NCBI GenBank assembly: GCA_900199555.1
Contig: FZQZ01000001.1
Location: 1-64,000, forward strand
DNA length: 64,000 nt
From: Prevotellaceae bacterium MN60
GTDB taxonomy: Bacteria > Bacteroidota > Bacteroidia > Bacteroidales > Bacteroidaceae
Direction of reading: 5' to 3'
The stretch's first letter is position 1; each line of letters starts with the position of its first letter. Made by a program: the position numbers and the translations under genes. Positions 54,104-63,700 of the stretch are shown here, in pieces. The notes beneath the pieces are model-generated. The model had not been told where the DNA came from, ran no database searches, and saw nothing but the letters and a program-made list of their open reading frames with translations.

Positions 54104-54211
54104 TATCTGAAACAAGAATCTAAAAGTGGATATTCATCCTATATGTCCTTTTACTTTTTCCTTAGCCCATAGGCAACCAGTTTAAAAGTTCTACATTTTT
54201 GTATTTATCTG

Positions 54212-54242
54212 CAAAGATAGTGAAAAACTATATTCCTGCAAA
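54212..54242 (-). promoter_or_regulatory. Promoter of the structured-leader transcript
   Basis: Minus strand TTTG (54242-54239), 19 bases, TATCTTTG (54219-54212). It lies about 290 bases before the lipoprotein ATG. Confidence 0.7.
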
Positions 54243-54483
54243 ATGGAATGACCATTTTTTATATTCTTGACATCATATTTCCCTTTTTACATATTATATA
54301 TAATAGGTACATCCTCCTTGCCGCGGGAAAAATTCATATAAATAAGGATTGTGGGGGCAGGGAAATAGTATTCATATTGTAGAAAGAGACAACCGCATAG
54401 GCGGACAAATACAGACCCAGCACAGCAATCTTCACATTAACATTATTTAAGGGGGAGATAATGGTCACTAATTAAAAACTTTG

Positions 54484-54491
54484 TATCTTTG
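54484..54491 (+). promoter_or_regulatory. Probable -7 box of cassette 2
   Basis: TATCTTTG matches TAnnTTTG. No clear -33 TTTG. The roughly 100-base leader has a small hairpin AAAACTGC/GCAGCTTTT around 54507-54527. Confidence 0.5.
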
Positions 54492-54605
54492 CGGTCAAGA
54501 GACTGCAAAACTGCTCATGCAGCTTTTGTCAGCAAGGTGTGCAACAGATTAGACTAAAAAATCTAAAACGATATAATTACTACTTAATTTAAAATGATAA
54601 ATAGC

Positions 54606-54728
54606 ATGAAGAAAAAAGAGTATCTGAGCCCGACGATAGACATCGTCGAGCTGAAACAACAGCAGCACTTGCTGGCAGGTAGTGCCGGACTGGATGACTA
54701 TCAATGGAACACTCCAGATGAAGAGTAA
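54606..54728 (+). CDS. Short acidic-tailed peptide of cassette 2
   Basis: 40 codons: MKKKEYLSPTIDIVELKQQQ, then HLLAGSAGLDDYQWNTPDEE. An ATG 12 bases upstream (54594) is also in frame, but the paralogue at 45927 begins MKKK, so 54606 is preferred. The conserved front and LLAGS box match the first cassette; the rest differs. It is followed after 25 bases by a fimbrillin-like lipoprotein. No membrane segment. Function unknown. Confidence 0.7.
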   Translation: MKKKEYLSPTIDIVELKQQQHLLAGSAGLDDYQWNTPDEE

Positions 54729-54753
54729 TAAACCCACTAAAACGAAGAAAGCA

Positions 54754-56151
54754 ATGAAGACAATGAAGAATTTTCTGAGCATGGCTGCCCTCGCTTTGAT
54801 GGGCGCAATGATGACAGGCTGTTCAAGCGACGATAATTTCGACTATCCGCAGCAGCCCGAGAACAAGAGCAAAGTAGTAACCCTGACCACTACCGTAGGT
54901 TTCGATGCCAGCGCCGACACCCGTGCACTGACCAGCACAGGTGTGAAAACCTTCGCCGTGGGTGACCAGATTGCCGTCATCTACAAGAACACGAGCGATC
55001 AGACCGTGACGGCCACGAGCACAGCCCTGACCACCGGTGACATCACCAACGAAGGCAAGAACGCTAACTTCACCGTGACGCTGACCAACCCGAAGGCCAG
55101 CGAAGCCGTGCGCTACATCTATCCCGCTGCGATGCTCGCTGCCACCGTGGCTACTGACGCAGCGGTCAATGCCGACGCCAACGTGAAATACGGAGCCCTC
55201 GCCACGCAGGACGGCACGCTGACCAATCTCGCCAGCAAGCTCGACCTCGCCATCTTCGACGGCTCGCTGACCTCCGAGGCAGCCCTGCCCGCATCGGCCT
55301 CGATGACCAACCAGCTCGCCATCCTGGCCATTACCCTCAAGGATAATGCTGCGACACCAAGCGAAATTACTGGCGGCATCACCAGCCTGACAATAGGCGA
55401 CGGCACCAACACTTACACCGTCAGCCGCTCGGCAGCCGCTGGTCCCATCTACGTGGCCATCCGCCCCACGACCTCAGCCAACATCAAGATTTACGCCAGT
55501 GATGGCTCGAAGTACTACAACAAGAATCTCACCGGCAAGACCTACGCAGCAGACAACGGCTACAGCGTCAGCTGGAAGATGCCAGAGGCACTTATCAGCA
55601 ATGCCACCACGGCAGACTACGGCATGGTGGCGTGCGCCGCAGGCCATCTGCACCTAGCCAAGACCGCCGTACCCAGCGGATGTACCGCCGTGGGTATCCT
55701 GGGCAAGGTGACGGCGACGGGCAAGGGACTGATTCTCGCCCTGAAGGACGCCGCTACGTCGCCGTCATGGAACACCATCAACGGCTGGACATCGGTGGAC
55801 ACCTACGCCGGCACCACGCTGAAGCAGCTGCCCGCCGGTGCACTTGGCAGCCTGACGAGCTACACCACCCTGGGCAGCACCGCCGTGTCGGACTGGTGCG
55901 TGGCGCAGAAGAGTGACTATGAGGCTATCTTCATTAACCTCGGCTCGGCAAAACACGACTCTGATGGCTATACCTACGATGACTACGTGAATGCCTACAT
56001 CACCACCGGTGTCGGCGGCACGGCCATATCTGACGTCTGTTGGTCTGCTACGGAGTACGATGGCAGCGTCGGTTGGGCCTTCAGCAGCTATTATTGGAAC
56101 CGCAGCGGTAAGACCTCCCTCCGCAGTCTCAGGCCAGTCCTCGGCTTTTAA
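54754..56151 (+). CDS. Fimbrillin-like lipoprotein with C-terminal lectin-like domain
   Basis: Start at 54754 (MKTMKNFLSMAALALMGAMM), lipobox MMTGC. Residues 35-300 are a fimbrillin-like region (VVTLTTTVGFDASADTRALTS, FAVGDQIAVIYKN, AGPIYVAIRPTTSANIKIYASDG, ADNGYSVSWKM). Residues 310-465 resemble the C-type-lectin-like major paralogous domain (DUF1566-like): VSDWCVAQKSDYEAI, CWSATEYDGSVGWAFSSYYW, and the ending SLRPVLGF. The gene is visibly more G+C-rich than its neighbours, hinting at transfer. Likely a surface ligand-binding subunit. Confidence 0.75.
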   Translation: MKTMKNFLSMAALALMGAMMTGCSSDDNFDYPQQPENKSKVVTLTTTVGFDASADTRALTSTGVKTFAVGDQIAVIYKNTSDQTVTATSTALTTGDITNEGKNANFTVTLTNPKASEAVRYIYPAAMLAATVATDAAVNADANVKYGALATQDGTLTNLASKLDLAIFDGSLTSEAALPASASMTNQLAILAITLKDNAATPSEITGGITSLTIGDGTNTYTVSRSAAAGPIYVAIRPTTSANIKIYASDGSKYYNKNLTGKTYAADNGYSVSWKMPEALISNATTADYGMVACAAGHLHLAKTAVPSGCTAVGILGKVTATGKGLILALKDAATSPSWNTINGWTSVDTYAGTTLKQLPAGALGSLTSYTTLGSTAVSDWCVAQKSDYEAIFINLGSAKHDSDGYTYDDYVNAYITTGVGGTAISDVCWSATEYDGSVGWAFSSYYWNRSGKTSLRSLRPVLGF

Positions 56152-56202
56152 AAAGATCACGGTGACAGGTCTTTGATCTGTTCCCCAAAAGATGAGAATA
56201 GA

Positions 56203-56233
56203 GAAACGGAAGTCAGTGGCTTCCGTTTCTTCG
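56203..56233 (+). terminator. Terminator of cassette 2
   Basis: GAAACGGAAG (56203-56212) pairs with CTTCCGTTTC (56220-56229), followed by TTCG. Confidence 0.75.
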
Positions 56234-56299
56234 TATCTTGGCTTTTGAGAACAGCAGGGACAGGTTGACTTTCCCCTTCTTCGACCTAAAGGTGCGCTC

Positions 56300-56392
56300 G
56301 CAACGCCACACTTTGACACTTCAAAGAAGTGTGGCGTTGCAATCGGGCCGTCGAGCTAAACCTTCTCTCTAAGAGAGTGTGGCGATGCAATC
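56300..56392. repeat. Hairpin and duplicated AGTGTGGCGnTGCAATC motif
   Basis: CAACGCCACACTT (56301-56313) faces its complement at 56327-56339, and a direct copy AGTGTGGCGATGCAATC (56376-56392) follows AGTGTGGCGTTGCAATC (56328-56344) with 48-base spacing. Three copies of one motif, one inverted. Confidence 0.65.
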
Positions 56393-56452
56393 CTGTTTCA
56401 TCTTTTGTACAACAGCAAGATTTTCGAGAAAGATTTGGAAACAAAAAAGAAA

Positions 56453-56485
56453 TCAGCGAGATATTTTCATGAAATATCTCGCTGA
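56453..56485 (-). terminator. Minus-oriented terminator-like hairpin without an obvious gene
   Basis: Perfect 14-bp stem TCAGCGAGATATTT (56453-56466) with AAATATCTCGCTGA (56472-56485), 5-base loop. On the minus strand TTTCTTTTTTG follows. No convincing minus-strand gene lies upstream of it. Confidence 0.7.
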
Positions 56486-56667
56486 GTAGATGAAAGTGAC
56501 CATAGAACCGATAGCGCAACGGATGATTCTTTGCTATCGCTTTCTTGCTATTTCTGCATCGATAATAAATATATCACCACACTGCGACCATCCCCCATTT
56601 CCCATATATTTAATCGAGAAGAGTTGAATTTTTTTTGTTTTTTCTTCTGTATATAGAATTAATTGCG

Positions 56668-56675
56668 TACATTTG
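56668..56675 (+). promoter_or_regulatory. -7 box of the BspA-like gene
   Basis: TACATTTG matches TAnnTTTG, 51 bases before the ATG. No clean -33 element. Confidence 0.45.
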
Positions 56676-56726
56676 CAATGTGTTTCGAAAACGAAGAAAT
56701 AAAAAACCAAAAACCGGTATAGAATT

Positions 56727-58001
56727 ATGAAAAAACAATTACTGCTAATCGTGATGCTTCTGTCTGCAGCAGCCAGTGCTTTCGCAGAAGAAGTTGAAAT
56801 CAATGGACTCAGGTATGATGTGAATACGGTAACGAAGGAAGCTACGGTCATCTTGTACAAAAACAATGACAACAAGTACAAAGACAACATTGTGATTCCT
56901 GAAACCGTATTGTATAGAGGTGTAACCTGTAGTGTGACGAGCATAGGAGATTATGCTTTCTATTTTTGCACTGGCTTGACCTCCGTCACCATCGGCAACA
57001 GTGTTACGAGCATAGGAGATGATGCGTTCTATCATTGCGCTGGCTTGACCTCCGTCACCATCGGAAACAGCGTTACGAGCATAGGATATGAAGCGTTCTG
57101 TCAATGCTATGACCTGACTTCCGTCACCATCCCCAATAGTGTGACGAGCCTAGGAAGTGGTGCGTTTCGAGATTGCTTTGGCTTACAAAAAGTAATAGTT
57201 AAGGACATTGCAGCGTGGTGTGAAATTAGCTTTAGTGATATTCATTCTAATCCTCTATTATGCGCAAAGCATCTTTACAGTGATGAGAATACAGAAATAA
57301 CAGAATTAATTATCCCCAACAGCGTTACGAGCATAGAAAATAATGCGTTCGGTGGTTGCTATGGCTTGACCTCCGTCACTATCCCCAATAGTGTGACGAG
57401 CATAGGAAGTAGTGCGTTCCGAGGTTGCATTTACCTGACCTCCGTCACCATCGGCAACAGTGTGACGAGTATAGGAAATCTTGCGTTCGGTGATTGCGTT
57501 GGCTTGACCTCCGTCACTATCCCCAATAGTGTGACGAGCATAGGAGATGAAGCGTTCGATTATTGCATTGGCTTGACCTCCGTCACTATCGGCAACAGCG
57601 TTACGAGCATAGGATATGAAGCGTTCTCTTGCACTGGCCTGACCTCCGTCACCATCCCCAATAGTGTGACGAGCATAGGAAATGGTGCGTTCTATCATTG
57701 CACTGGCTTGACCTCCGTCACTTGCTATGCCGAGAATGTACCATCGACGGGAAGCAATGCTTTCGATAGTTCCAATATGGAAAACGCAACGCTTTATGTA
57801 CCTACTGCCTCTATCGATGCCTACAAGACGACGGAGCCTTGGAGTGGCTTCAAGGTTATCGAGGGGATAGAAACTGGCATTAAGGATATCAAGACCAATG
57901 CCACCAGCAGCTCTCCCATCTACGACCTGCATGGCCGCCAAGTAGAGAAAACCACGAAGGGTCTCTACATTGTCAATGGCAACAAGGTGATGATGAAGTA
58001 A
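56727..58001 (+). CDS. BspA-like leucine-rich repeat protein
   Basis: Signal peptide (MKKQLLLIVMLLSAAASAFA). About eleven LRR_5/TpLRR units of 23 residues with consensus LTSVTIPNSVTSIGxxAFxxCxG (69-base DNA period), partly broken by an insert around 150-190 (VIVKDIAAWCEISF). A C-terminal segment follows (GIKDIK...SPIYDLHGRQVEKTTKGLYIVNGNKV), resembling type 9 secretion sorting domains. Such proteins bind host or bacterial surfaces. The near-identical repeats suggest recent expansion. It is also a candidate substrate for the secretion system whose Plug-like protein is fused to the MFS transporter at 29230 (inference). Confidence 0.88.
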   Translation: MKKQLLLIVMLLSAAASAFAEEVEINGLRYDVNTVTKEATVILYKNNDNKYKDNIVIPETVLYRGVTCSVTSIGDYAFYFCTGLTSVTIGNSVTSIGDDAFYHCAGLTSVTIGNSVTSIGYEAFCQCYDLTSVTIPNSVTSLGSGAFRDCFGLQKVIVKDIAAWCEISFSDIHSNPLLCAKHLYSDENTEITELIIPNSVTSIENNAFGGCYGLTSVTIPNSVTSIGSSAFRGCIYLTSVTIGNSVTSIGNLAFGDCVGLTSVTIPNSVTSIGDEAFDYCIGLTSVTIGNSVTSIGYEAFSCTGLTSVTIPNSVTSIGNGAFYHCTGLTSVTCYAENVPSTGSNAFDSSNMENATLYVPTASIDAYKTTEPWSGFKVIEGIETGIKDIKTNATSSSPIYDLHGRQVEKTTKGLYIVNGNKVMMK

Positions 58002-58028
58002 GTAATAGGTTAACTATAACTACAATTC

Positions 58029-58063
58029 CCCTGCAATTCAATTGCGAGTTGCAGGGATTTTTG
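58029..58063 (+). terminator. Terminator of the BspA-like gene
   Basis: CCCTGCAA (58029-58036) pairs with TTGCAGGG (58049-58056), followed by ATTTTTG. Confidence 0.82.
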
Positions 58064-58115
58064 TTTTCTATATAATAATTCCACCTGAGGCCTACTGTTT
58101 GTGGCAATAATTGTG

Positions 58116-58123
58116 TACCTTTG
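58116..58123 (+). promoter_or_regulatory. -7 box of the PIF1-like helicase gene
   Basis: TACCTTTG, 45 bases before the ATG at 58169. No TTTG at the expected distance. Confidence 0.5.
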
Positions 58124-58168
58124 CAACCTGAATTTAGAAAAACCAAAGGAAATAAGGAAGCATAGAGA

Positions 58169-60022
58169 ATGGTACAGACAGCGTGGGACTTCGTGGAAAA
58201 CACGGGACATAGCATATTCTTAACAGGTAAGGCAGGAACGGGAAAGACTACGTTTCTGAAGGCAGTGGTGGAGCAGTCGCGCAAAAGACCTATCGTGGTG
58301 GCTCCTACTGGTGTGGCTGCCATCAATGCGGGAGGGGTAACCATCCACTCGTTTTTCCAGTTGCCATTCTCACCGTATGTGCCTGGTGCTAAAGTGGAAA
58401 GTAAATTTGACTTTAGCAAAGAAAAAAGAAAGATTATCGCCTCGTCAGACTTGCTGATAATTGACGAGATATCGATGGTGCGTGCCGACTTGCTGGATGC
58501 TATCGATGCCGTATTACGCAGATTTCGCGAGCACGGAGAGCCCTTTGGGGGTATGCAGTTGCTGATGATTGGCGACTTGGCACAGCTGACGCCTGTGGTG
58601 ACACCAGAGGATGAGCGCATGCTGAAACCGTACTACGACACGCCATACTTCTTTGGTTCGAAAGCGCTACAGCAGATAGACTATGTGACCATACAGCTGA
58701 ACCATGTATATCGACAGCAGGACGAATCGTTTATCACGCTACTGAACGAGATACGTGAGGGGCGCCCATCGGCAGAGACTATCAAGAGGCTGAACAGTCG
58801 TTGCCAGCCTACATTTGTGCCGCGACCAGAAGAGCCGTATATCCGCCTGACTACGCACAACAATCTGGCTAACTTCTACAACGAATCGGAATTGCAGAAG
58901 CTGCCGAGTAGAGCCTACGAGTATCATGCAGAGGTGAAGGGTACTTTTCCGGAATACTCGTACCCCACAGCCGAGACGCTGGTGCTGAAGGAGGGGGCGC
59001 AGGTGATGTTTGTGAAGAACGATCCGTCGGGCGAGCATAAATATTATAATGGGCGCATAGGACGAGTGACGGAGGCGAGCGAGAAGCGACTGACCGTATA
59101 TTGTGAGGGCGACAGTGAGGCTATAGAGGTGGAACCGCAGGTATGGGAGAACACACGCTATACGCTGAACGAGAAGACGCGAGAGATAGAGAGCGAGGTG
59201 CAGGGTACGTTTAAGCAGTTGCCCTTGCGACTGGCATGGGCTATCACCATTCATAAGAGTCAGGGACTGACCTTCGAGCGTGCCATCATCGACGCCAACC
59301 AGTCGTTTGCTCCGGGACAGGTGTATGTGGCGCTGAGTCGCTGTCGTACACTGGAAGGACTGGTGCTGGCATCACGCTTGGAGGCTCGTGCGATTATCAA
59401 CGACGAGCGCGTGGATAGTTATATCACACAGCAGGAGAGCGAGGCGGAGCGCAGCATAGAGCAGTTGCCGATGCTGAAGAGGGAGTACGACCGTAACCTG
59501 CTGGTACAGTTGTTCGACTTTCGCGACATCATGGAACAGGAGGAGTCGATGGTGCGCATCTTTGCGGAGTTCTTCTACCATAGTCATGCCTCGCTGAAGC
59601 AGTTGCACGACCAGACGCTTATCGACCTGAGACAGCGCGTGATAGAGGTGGCAGCGAAATGGCGACAGAAAATACAGGCAATGGCTATCGACGGACTGCG
59701 CGACGAGGCTTTCTTAGAGCGTGTGCGCCATAGTGCGGAGTATTTTGACGAGCAGCTCAACAGCATCCTTACCAAGCCCATAGAGCTGTCGGCAAAGATA
59801 GAGACACAGAACAAGCAGGCTGCACGCCGACTGGGGAATACCCTACCCGACTTGCGACAGGCGTGGCTTGCACACCGCTATCTGTTGCAGAAGATGGCTG
59901 AGGAGGGATTCACCGTGGATGGCTATCTGCACGAGAAGCAGATGTCGAAACTGGAGGCGCTGAGCATAGACGACATGAAGCCTAAGCGCAAGCGTAAGGC
60001 TAAGCCAAAGGCGAAGGCGTGA
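58169..60022 (+). CDS. PIF1/RecD-like superfamily 1 helicase
   Basis: 617 residues. Walker A GKAGTGKTT (about 20-28), motif Ia VVAPTGVAAINAGGVTIHSF, Walker B LLIIDEISMVRADLLD, motif III MQLLMIGDLAQLTPV, a UvrD-C2-type motif V/VI pair (LAWAITIHKSQGLTFERAIID, VYVALSRCRTLEGL). A helical C-terminal extension (about 430-600) ends in a Lys/Arg-rich tail (KPKRKRKAKPKAKA). ATP-driven 5'-3' DNA unwinding is expected. Common in Bacteroidales chromosomes. Confidence 0.92.
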   Translation: MVQTAWDFVENTGHSIFLTGKAGTGKTTFLKAVVEQSRKRPIVVAPTGVAAINAGGVTIHSFFQLPFSPYVPGAKVESKFDFSKEKRKIIASSDLLIIDEISMVRADLLDAIDAVLRRFREHGEPFGGMQLLMIGDLAQLTPVVTPEDERMLKPYYDTPYFFGSKALQQIDYVTIQLNHVYRQQDESFITLLNEIREGRPSAETIKRLNSRCQPTFVPRPEEPYIRLTTHNNLANFYNESELQKLPSRAYEYHAEVKGTFPEYSYPTAETLVLKEGAQVMFVKNDPSGEHKYYNGRIGRVTEASEKRLTVYCEGDSEAIEVEPQVWENTRYTLNEKTREIESEVQGTFKQLPLRLAWAITIHKSQGLTFERAIIDANQSFAPGQVYVALSRCRTLEGLVLASRLEARAIINDERVDSYITQQESEAERSIEQLPMLKREYDRNLLVQLFDFRDIMEQEESMVRIFAEFFYHSHASLKQLHDQTLIDLRQRVIEVAAKWRQKIQAMAIDGLRDEAFLERVRHSAEYFDEQLNSILTKPIELSAKIETQNKQAARRLGNTLPDLRQAWLAHRYLLQKMAEEGFTVDGYLHEKQMSKLEALSIDDMKPKRKRKAKPKAKA

Positions 60023-60063
60023 TATCCCCTCCCGAAAGAAAAAAATATTGATAACCCCCTTTA

Positions 60064-60594
60064 TTACATCTTACTCATGTGGTAGCCCATACGCTTGAGC
60101 TGTACGGCAGCACCCATCAGGTAGAGTTGATGAAGGCAGGCAACATAGGCGGTAAAGGCCTCCTTGGTGCCTGGTTCAAGGCGCAGATGCATCAGCGCAT
60201 TATATACGCGTGAGGCACACTCGCCAGTGAGTTTCTCTAATACGTTATAGTCAACGCCCTGCAACAGGAGCACTTCTTCGCGGATATACTCGTCCATGGC
60301 GTCATAGCCTCGCTTGTCGCGCAGATAGGCATAGAGGTCGTCGAGCTTGGAGTATATCTCCCACTCTGTATCCCACATCTTGGCTACTGCCATACCGATA
60401 TACATCATCCAGCCGAGCGAGGCAGAGGGATAGTCTTGAAACTCGCGAATGCCATCAGGGAGATAGGCTTGGGCTATCTCCTTCCACTTATCTTCCACAT
60501 CGGGGCACTCGGGCATGCGTTCGTCCACCTCGTTCATGCTGAGCAGAAACTGCTGCAGGTCGTTGCGTAATTGTGCTTCAAAATTTTCCATCAT
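60064..60594 (-). CDS. Conserved hypothetical protein, helical
   Basis: 176 residues from the ATG at 60594 (MMENFEAQLRNDLQQFLLSM). The ATG at 60612 lies inside a TACCTTTG promoter box (60617-60610), so it is unlikely. All-helical pattern with ASLGWMMYIGMAVAKMWDTEWEIY, YDAMDEYIREEVLLLQG and a final LYLMGAAVQLKRMGYHMS. No signal peptide. I do not recognise the family; it looks like a small cytosolic protein of Bacteroidales. Confidence 0.65.
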   Translation of the reverse strand: MMENFEAQLRNDLQQFLLSMNEVDERMPECPDVEDKWKEIAQAYLPDGIREFQDYPSASLGWMMYIGMAVAKMWDTEWEIYSKLDDLYAYLRDKRGYDAMDEYIREEVLLLQGVDYNVLEKLTGECASRVYNALMHLRLEPGTKEAFTAYVACLHQLYLMGAAVQLKRMGYHMSKM

Positions 60595-60657
60595 CAGTAA
60601 TTTTGTGTGCAAAGGTAGTGATTATTCCTCACTTTACAGCACCCAAAGTACTCTTTT

Positions 60658-60740
60658 TTATCTGATAAAGTTCATGAAGGCTTGACGCTCGTCGCGCTGA
60701 GGAGCGGTATTGCCACCGGCATGAATCTTCTGCAAGAGCA
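60658..60740 (-). pseudogene. Possible C-terminal gene remnant
   Basis: Directly after the GH2 stop, a different frame reads VLLQKIHAGGNTAPQ, then RDERQAFMNFIR and a stop. Composition looks protein-like, but there are only about 27 codons and a stop lies just upstream. It could be the tail of a gene whose body was replaced, or chance. Confidence 0.3.
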
Positions 60741-60743
60741 CAG

Positions 60744-63700
60744 TTAATTAGTAGATAGTGGTTTTATCGTCAGACGACGTTCGTAACGGGTGGGCTTAAC
60801 CTGATAGCCAGGCAGAACATAGCAAGCAGTACAACCAACACCAGTAGTATTGTAGTCGAGGTTGAGCGTAATGCCATCCTGCTGCTGAAGCTGATAGGTA
60901 TATACCGCTTTCGTCAGATTGTCGGTACTGTAGTGATAGGCATTGAAATTGAACGGTTCGTCCATTGCGAAGAGTAATCCATGTCCTTTTTTATCGCTCA
61001 TAGAAAGCCAACGATTGTCACAACGTAATCCACAGTCTTGCGGTATGAGATAAGGCTCGAACATACTGTCCACTTGGTTTTCATAGATGCCAATGGCATA
61101 GCCCGTCTTACGATCTGGATAGTTTTCTTCGGGTCCACGACCATACCACTTCACCTGTTGCATCGGATTGCATAGGGTCATAGTCAGTCCTATACGTGGC
61201 AAAAGAGTGGGCATCTGACCTTCAGGTTCAAGTATATGATGCAATGCGATGGTACCATCACCATTGATACGGTACTCGTAAACCTCAGAGAAGCCAGAAT
61301 AGCGCAGGCCAGTAATATAGGCATCAAGCGATGTATTGACAGGAGCACCAAACTGCGAGAAACAGCGCACATTGACATACACCTGACCATCGGCTTCGAA
61401 TGCCTGACAAGAGATGGGAATGCGAGTGGTGGCATTCAGGTTACTGCTATAGAATTCGTTAGCAATTTGTCCACCATTCCAAGGTTTACGATTAGTGTAT
61501 GAGATGTTGTATTGATCCCAGCCATCGACCTCGAGAGCCAATGGAGCGCGCCAAACATTTATCTGCAACGGAGATTTGAGCAGTTCCTGACCAGCTTGTT
61601 GCATACTGTATAGTTGTCCATCAGGAGTAAATGAATAAGAGAATCCATCGCCACTGACAGTGATGGTATCGTTTGTTTGACTCAGCACAGCTTTTCCAAT
61701 GGTTTTGTCAGATGTTAAAGCCAACTGGTGCCAAGGGAATTCCAACTGGTCCCAAGCCACGACATGCCCTCTCTGTGCCCATAGCTCATCGCTCTTCAGA
61801 CTGCTTGTAATCATCAAACGGTATTCACATCCAGGCTTGATAGCTGGACGACTATAGGGAATGGTAATTACTTTCTTTGTCAATGGTGCGACTTGAGGAT
61901 TGAGTGTTCCCTGTTGCAGGCAGACGCCATCCTCATAAAGTTCCCATTTCATATCATAATAAGATGTATTGAGGAAATGGTTTCTATTCCATATCTCTAC
62001 TTTTGCGTTGTCAGCGCTCAGCAACGTGCAGGAAATGGGTTGAGCAGATTTTTTCATCTGATAGATTTCCGGCTGAACGGTTCTGTCGGGCCATATAGTG
62101 CCGTAGGTACGAGCACCTATGCCATAACTGAAATAGTTGCCTTCCCGCTGCTCTTTCTCAAAGTCCAGGTTCAACAACTGTCCCGATGCATCTGCAATGA
62201 TGACATTGTCCATCAGAGCGTCACAGATATACACTTGGGTATCCTGTCCGTGAGTCTGCTCGTTGCGACCGATGTTTACAGGGAAGGGGGCATTGATGAT
62301 ATTGCCCTGAGCTTCCATTCGGGCTACTTCCGCATTGTCAATGCTCACAATCATCTGACTGCCATCATAACGAGCTTCCACATGATGCCACTTATTTTCC
62401 CAATCATTTGGCAGCAGGGCTGAGAGTTCATACTTATGGTTTGCTGCTGCGGGTCTTCTTCCAAATGAACGTGCTCCACCTTGCGCTTCTTCTGGAGCCT
62501 TGTCGGTATTGATGTAAAACACCAGTTGTTCCCTACCCTTCTGTTCAACGCCAAACTGCCATTCTCCTTTGGTTACAAAGGATCCGCAAGAACTGATGAG
62601 TTTACGAGGACAAACATCAAAACTGATAGTCAACGCATTACCAGTAATCTCCAAGCAATCGTCGCGATAGACTTCTACCCACTCGTCATGTCCGCTGAGA
62701 TCTATCACATGATTTTTACGGTTTTTACTATCTGTCACTAATTTAGCATTACCCATAATATGCGCCATCACATCATGTCCTGACTTGTCAATAAGCCTGC
62801 GAGCTGGCTGAGTAAGCCCTGGTGACACAAAGTCCCATACAGCACCACCAATGCAACGCTCGTGGGTATAGATGGCACGCCACATCTCATCAAACATACC
62901 ACCGCTATTACCTGCAACAGATATATATTCATCCATGAACGAAGGACGGACATCTCCATCACCATGGCGTCCTACTCTGAGGTCAAGAGCCAATGCCGTT
63001 GGGTAGCGTGGACCAATAATATCTTCTGCGGGATGGCTGTAGGCATTGCCACCATACATCCACCAACGAGTATGGTCATATTTACGACCTTCATCAATTA
63101 CCTCACCGATATTAGGTCCTTCACCGCTTTCGTTGCCCGCACTCCAGAACAGTACCGCAGGCTGGTTTCTATCTCGCAACACCATACGGCGCACACGTTC
63201 TCTATACATCGGAATAAAGCGCTTGTCTCCCGAAACCCACTCGTTGGCATGTGCCTCTACGCCAGCCTCATCAATGATATACAATCCGTAGCGAGCTGCA
63301 TATTCCAAGTAGCGTGGCACAGGGGGATAATGGCTTGTTCGCACACCATTAAATCCAAATTGTTTCAGGATGGTCATATCCTTTTTAATAAGTTCGTCAG
63401 TCACTGTGTGGCCGTTGTCAGGGTCCTGCATGTGCGAACACTGGGCATTCACCTTTAATGGCTTACCATTCAGATAGAACACATTATTGCGCATCTCAGT
63501 CTCTTTGAAGCCCACGTCCTGACGTGCATCCTCAGAAGTGCTCTCCGAGAGGCGTTTACCCGTCGTTGCATTCACAAGATACATTTTGAGATTATAGAGA
63601 TTCGGTGTTTCCGCCGACCATTTCAATGGGTTGGAGATATGCTTACTCATACTTAGCGCTAATGTGTTGCTGCCGCTATTAAACGTTGCAACTTGGCTTT

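Larger units (their letters stand above)
53920..54605. other. Long intergenic region: structured leader plus divergent promoter
   Basis: The first 290 bases are the leader of the 52483 lipoprotein gene (minus strand). The remainder (54243-54483) is A/T-rich with no gene seen. TATCTTTG at 54484-54491 is the probable promoter of the 54606 peptide, though no matching TTTG lies 20 bases upstream. Confidence 0.6.
56152..56726. other. Intergenic region with several hairpins and short repeats
   Basis: Holds the terminator of cassette 2, a repeated motif AGTGTGGCG(T/A)TGCAATC, a strong minus-oriented terminator-like hairpin at 56453-56485, and the promoter of the BspA-like gene. A short minus-strand open stretch (56603-56534, MGNGGWSQCGDIFIIDAEIARKR) may be a gene remnant but is not convincing. 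Confidence 0.5.

Noticed and set aside
54549..54782. Minus-strand open frame of 77 codons with a hydrophobic start.
   Set aside because: It covers the peptide gene and the lipoprotein signal sequence on the other strand; the hydrophobicity is a complement effect.
56940..57740. Regularly spaced near-identical DNA repeats that could be taken for a CRISPR array.
   Set aside because: The period is 69 bases with no unique spacers, and each unit encodes one 23-residue leucine-rich repeat of the BspA-like protein.
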